64,000 bases of DNA, from contig NC_061775.1 of NCBI RefSeq assembly GCF_022458985.1, forward strand, positions 28,837,201 to 28,901,200. Reading direction: 5' to 3'. Of this stretch, positions 61,853 to 64,000 are shown in pieces. Under the pieces are notes generated by a model that was not told the DNA's origin, searched no databases, and was given only the letters and a program-made list of their open reading frames with translations. How positions within the stretch are numbered: position 1 is the stretch's first letter; the number at the start of each line of letters is the position of its first letter. This DNA is from Mugil cephalus (lineage: Eukaryota; Chordata; Actinopteri; Mugiliformes; Mugilidae). Made by a program: the position numbers and the translations under genes.

Positions 61853-62352
61853 ACTAGCCAACCGAGAGGTCCTGACGCTTTGTTGAACTGAGCGCTCTGT
61901 TAGCTACCGGAGCTAACCGTGCTAACGGTGCTACCGGAGCTAAGGACCGGTTTCGCATCCCGATCATCTGAACCGGGTTCTGTTTCGAGTCGTATATTCA
62001 TTCTTGTACCCAGAATAAACGTTTAATCTGCGTCACCGGAGCCGAAGGAGTCTGGTAAGCTAACGATGCTAACGGCTAAACGAGCCGTTGAGTTAAAGTT
62101 AAATCTGAATTCGTTCATTGATTCATCTGATCTCGACGGAACCAGAACCGGGTTCAGCTCTGCGTACAGAACCAGCTCCAGGTGGTTTGATCGAGCCCCT
62201 ACCTCCTGTCCCCCTGTCCCTCTTATCTTTTGTCCCCCTACCTGTCCCCTACCTGTCCCCTACCTGTCCCCTTACCTGTCCCCTTACCTGCCTGTCTACC
62301 TGTCCCCTACGTGTCCCCTTACCTGCCTGTCTACCTGTCCTCCAGGTGAGAC
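61853..62352 (+). promoter_or_regulatory. med16 promoter and 5' UTR
   Basis: Directly follows the LINE tail. A likely 5' UTR exon ends at 62054 (GAGTCTG, then GTAAGCTAAC), and the coding exon starts after CTACCTGTCCTCCAG (62345). Between them lies (CTACCTGTCCC)n at 62205-62340, which supplies the pyrimidine tract. The GC content and several GCTAAC words are noted; no TATA box is evident. The promoter must fit within about 200 bases downstream of the LINE or lie inside it. Confidence 0.45.
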
Positions 62353-64000
62353 ATGGAGCTGGCTTATGTGTGTGAGTGGGAGAAGCGTCCTAAGAGCACC
62401 CACTGTCCCTCCATCCCTCTGGTCTGCTCCTGGTCCTGCAGGAACCTGGTGGCCTTCACCACGGACCTAAAGAACGACGATGACGACAAAGGTACAAACA
62501 CAAGACACCATCAGACTCTCAGACTCTTAGACCCCCAGACCTCCAGACCTCCAGACCTTCAGACCCTTAGACCCCCAGACCTCCAGACCCTCAGACCCTC
62601 AGACCCTCAGACCCTCAGACCTCCAGACCTCCAGACCTTCAGACCCTTAGACCCCCAGACCTCCAGACCTCCAGACCTTCAGACCCTCAGACCCCCAGAC
62701 TCCCAGACTCTCAGACCCTCAGACCCTCAGACCTTCAGACCTTCAGACCCTCAGACCCTCAGACCCTCAGACCTTCAGACCATCAGACCCTCAGACCTTC
62801 AGACCCTCAGACCCTCAGACCTTCAGACCCTCAGACCCTCAGATCCTCAGACCATCAGACCCTCAGACCCTCAGACCCCCAGAACCTCAGACCCCCAGAC
62901 CCCCAGACCCCCAGACCCTTAGACCCCCAGACCTCCAGACCCTCAGACCCCCAGACTCCCAGACTCTCAGACCCTCAGACCCTCAGACCCTCAGACCTTC
63001 AGACCTTCAGACCTTCAGACCCTCAGACCCTCAGACCATCAGACCCTCAGACCTTCAGACCCTCAGACCTTCAGACCCTCAGACCTTCAGACCATCAGAC
63101 CCTCAGACCTTCAGACCCTCAGACCCCCAGACCCTCAGACCCTCAGACCTTCAGATCCTCAGACCATCAGACCCTCAGACCCTCAGACCCCCAGACCCTC
63201 AGACCCTCAGACCTTCAGATCCTCAGACCATCAGACCCTCAGACCCCCAGAACCTCAGACCCCCAGACCCCCAGACTCTCAGATCCCCAGACTCCCAGAC
63301 CCTCAGACCCCCAGACCTCCAGACCCCCAGACCCCCAGACTCTCAAACCTCCAGACCCCCAGACCCCCAGACCTCCCAGACTCTCAGACCCCCAGAACCT
63401 CAGACCTTCAGACCCTCAGACCCCCAGACTCCCAGACCCTCAGACCCCCAGAACCGCAGACCTTCAGACCCCCAGACCCCCAGACCCCCAGACCCTCAGA
63501 CCCCCAGACCCCCAGACCCGCAGACCCGCAGACCCTCAGACCCCCAGACCCCCAGACCCCCAGACCCTCAGACCCTCAGACCCGCAGACCCTCAGACCCC
63601 CAGACCTTCAGACCTTCAGACCTTCAGACCCTCAGACCCTCAGACTCCCAGACCTTCAGACTCCCAGACCTTCAGACTCCCAGACCCTCAGACCCCCAGA
63701 CCCCCAGACCCCCAGACCCTCAGACCTTCAGACTCCCAGACCCCCAGACCCCCAGACCCCCAGACTCCCAGACCTTCAGACTCCCAGACCCCCAGACCAT
63801 CAGACTCTCAGACCTTCAGACCCCCAGACCCTCAGACCCCCAGACCTTCAGACCTTCAGACCTTCAGACTCCCAGACTCCCAGACTCCCTGAGCTGTAGC
63901 TCAGTGGTGGTAATGAGCTGAGTTTGTGTTCCAGATGTCAGTCACATGATCCACATCATCGACACCGAACACCCCTGGGATGTTTACTCTATCAACTCAG
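62353..64000 (+). CDS. med16: Mediator complex subunit 16, 5' end (runs off right edge)
   Basis: MED16 is a tail-module subunit of Mediator that relays activator signals to RNA polymerase II; its N-terminal half is a WD40-type beta-propeller. Two coding pieces are present: 62353-62491 and 63935-64000 (exon or window end). They encode [39 protein letters not shown] and, after the splice (AAAG then ATGTC), [18 protein letters not shown]. This matches the N terminus of vertebrate MED16, which has LAYVCEWEK and DTEHPWD. The rest lies outside. Intron 1 is a long tandem repeat. An in-frame continuation of exon 1 through the repeat (to 62922) is an artefact. Confidence 0.93.
62495..63893 (+). repeat. 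1.4 kb minisatellite CAGACCCTCAGACCTT in med16 intron 1
   Basis: About 150 units of 8-9 bases (AGACCCTC, AGACCTTC, AGACCCCC, AGACTCCC) fill the intron from just after the donor to about 40 bases before the acceptor at 63934. The strand is C-rich with few G outside CAGA. Frames of Pro-Ser-Asp-Leu-Gln-Thr repeats are artefacts. Confidence 0.95.

Overview
The window is nuclear DNA from a bony fish, probably a percomorph with a compact genome. It contains intron-split vertebrate genes with GT-AG borders, introns mostly of 70-1200 bases, fish-type LINE (L2/CR1-like and I/Nimb-like) fragments, small DNA-transposon derivatives, and a very dense load of micro- and minisatellites. No operons, CRISPR arrays, rRNA or tRNA genes were seen. 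Exon models were built by hand from splice borders, reading phase and remembered vertebrate orthologue sequences; no alignment was run.

Layout, left to right: (1) the 3' two thirds of nardilysin (nrdc, +, about 304-8822, 5' end outside the window). (2) dbt, the E2 acyltransferase of the branched-chain 2-oxoacid dehydrogenase complex (+, 11347-17309). (3) lrrc39, a leucine-rich-repeat muscle M-band protein (+, 19771-21947). (4) trmt13, a tRNA 2'-O-methyltransferase (-, 25628-22423), convergent with lrrc39. (5) map1s, microtubule-associated protein 1S (+, 26121-33409), divergent from trmt13 across a 492-base shared promoter. (6) palm, paralemmin-1 (+, 38845-50021). (7) misp, mitotic spindle positioning protein (+, about 52871-58739). 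(8) med16, Mediator subunit 16 (+, starts 62353, runs off the right edge). All complete models join in frame, and their lengths fit their families: dbt 486, lrrc39 339, trmt13 457, map1s 1272, palm 418 and misp 656 residues.

The genes do not form one pathway. The order is a mosaic of blocks known from mammals: dbt-lrrc39-trmt13 are neighbours on human 1p21, and palm-misp-med16 lie together on human 19p13.3. nrdc (1p32) and map1s (19p13.1) sit at the edges of these blocks. Several products act on the cytoskeleton or cell cortex (map1s, palm, misp, lrrc39), but this is probably coincidence.

The rest is introns and spacers, much of it tandem repeat. The largest arrays are a 3 kb array of 12-base units in palm intron 8 with a higher-order repeat of about 731 bases, a 1 kb array downstream of map1s, a 0.8 kb array of 34-base units upstream of misp, and a 1.4 kb array in med16 intron 1. 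Many long open frames across these arrays are artefacts of repeat units without stop codons. I found no convincing undescribed biological system. The most interesting signals are places where tandem repeats have spread over splice sites, promoters or coding sequence.
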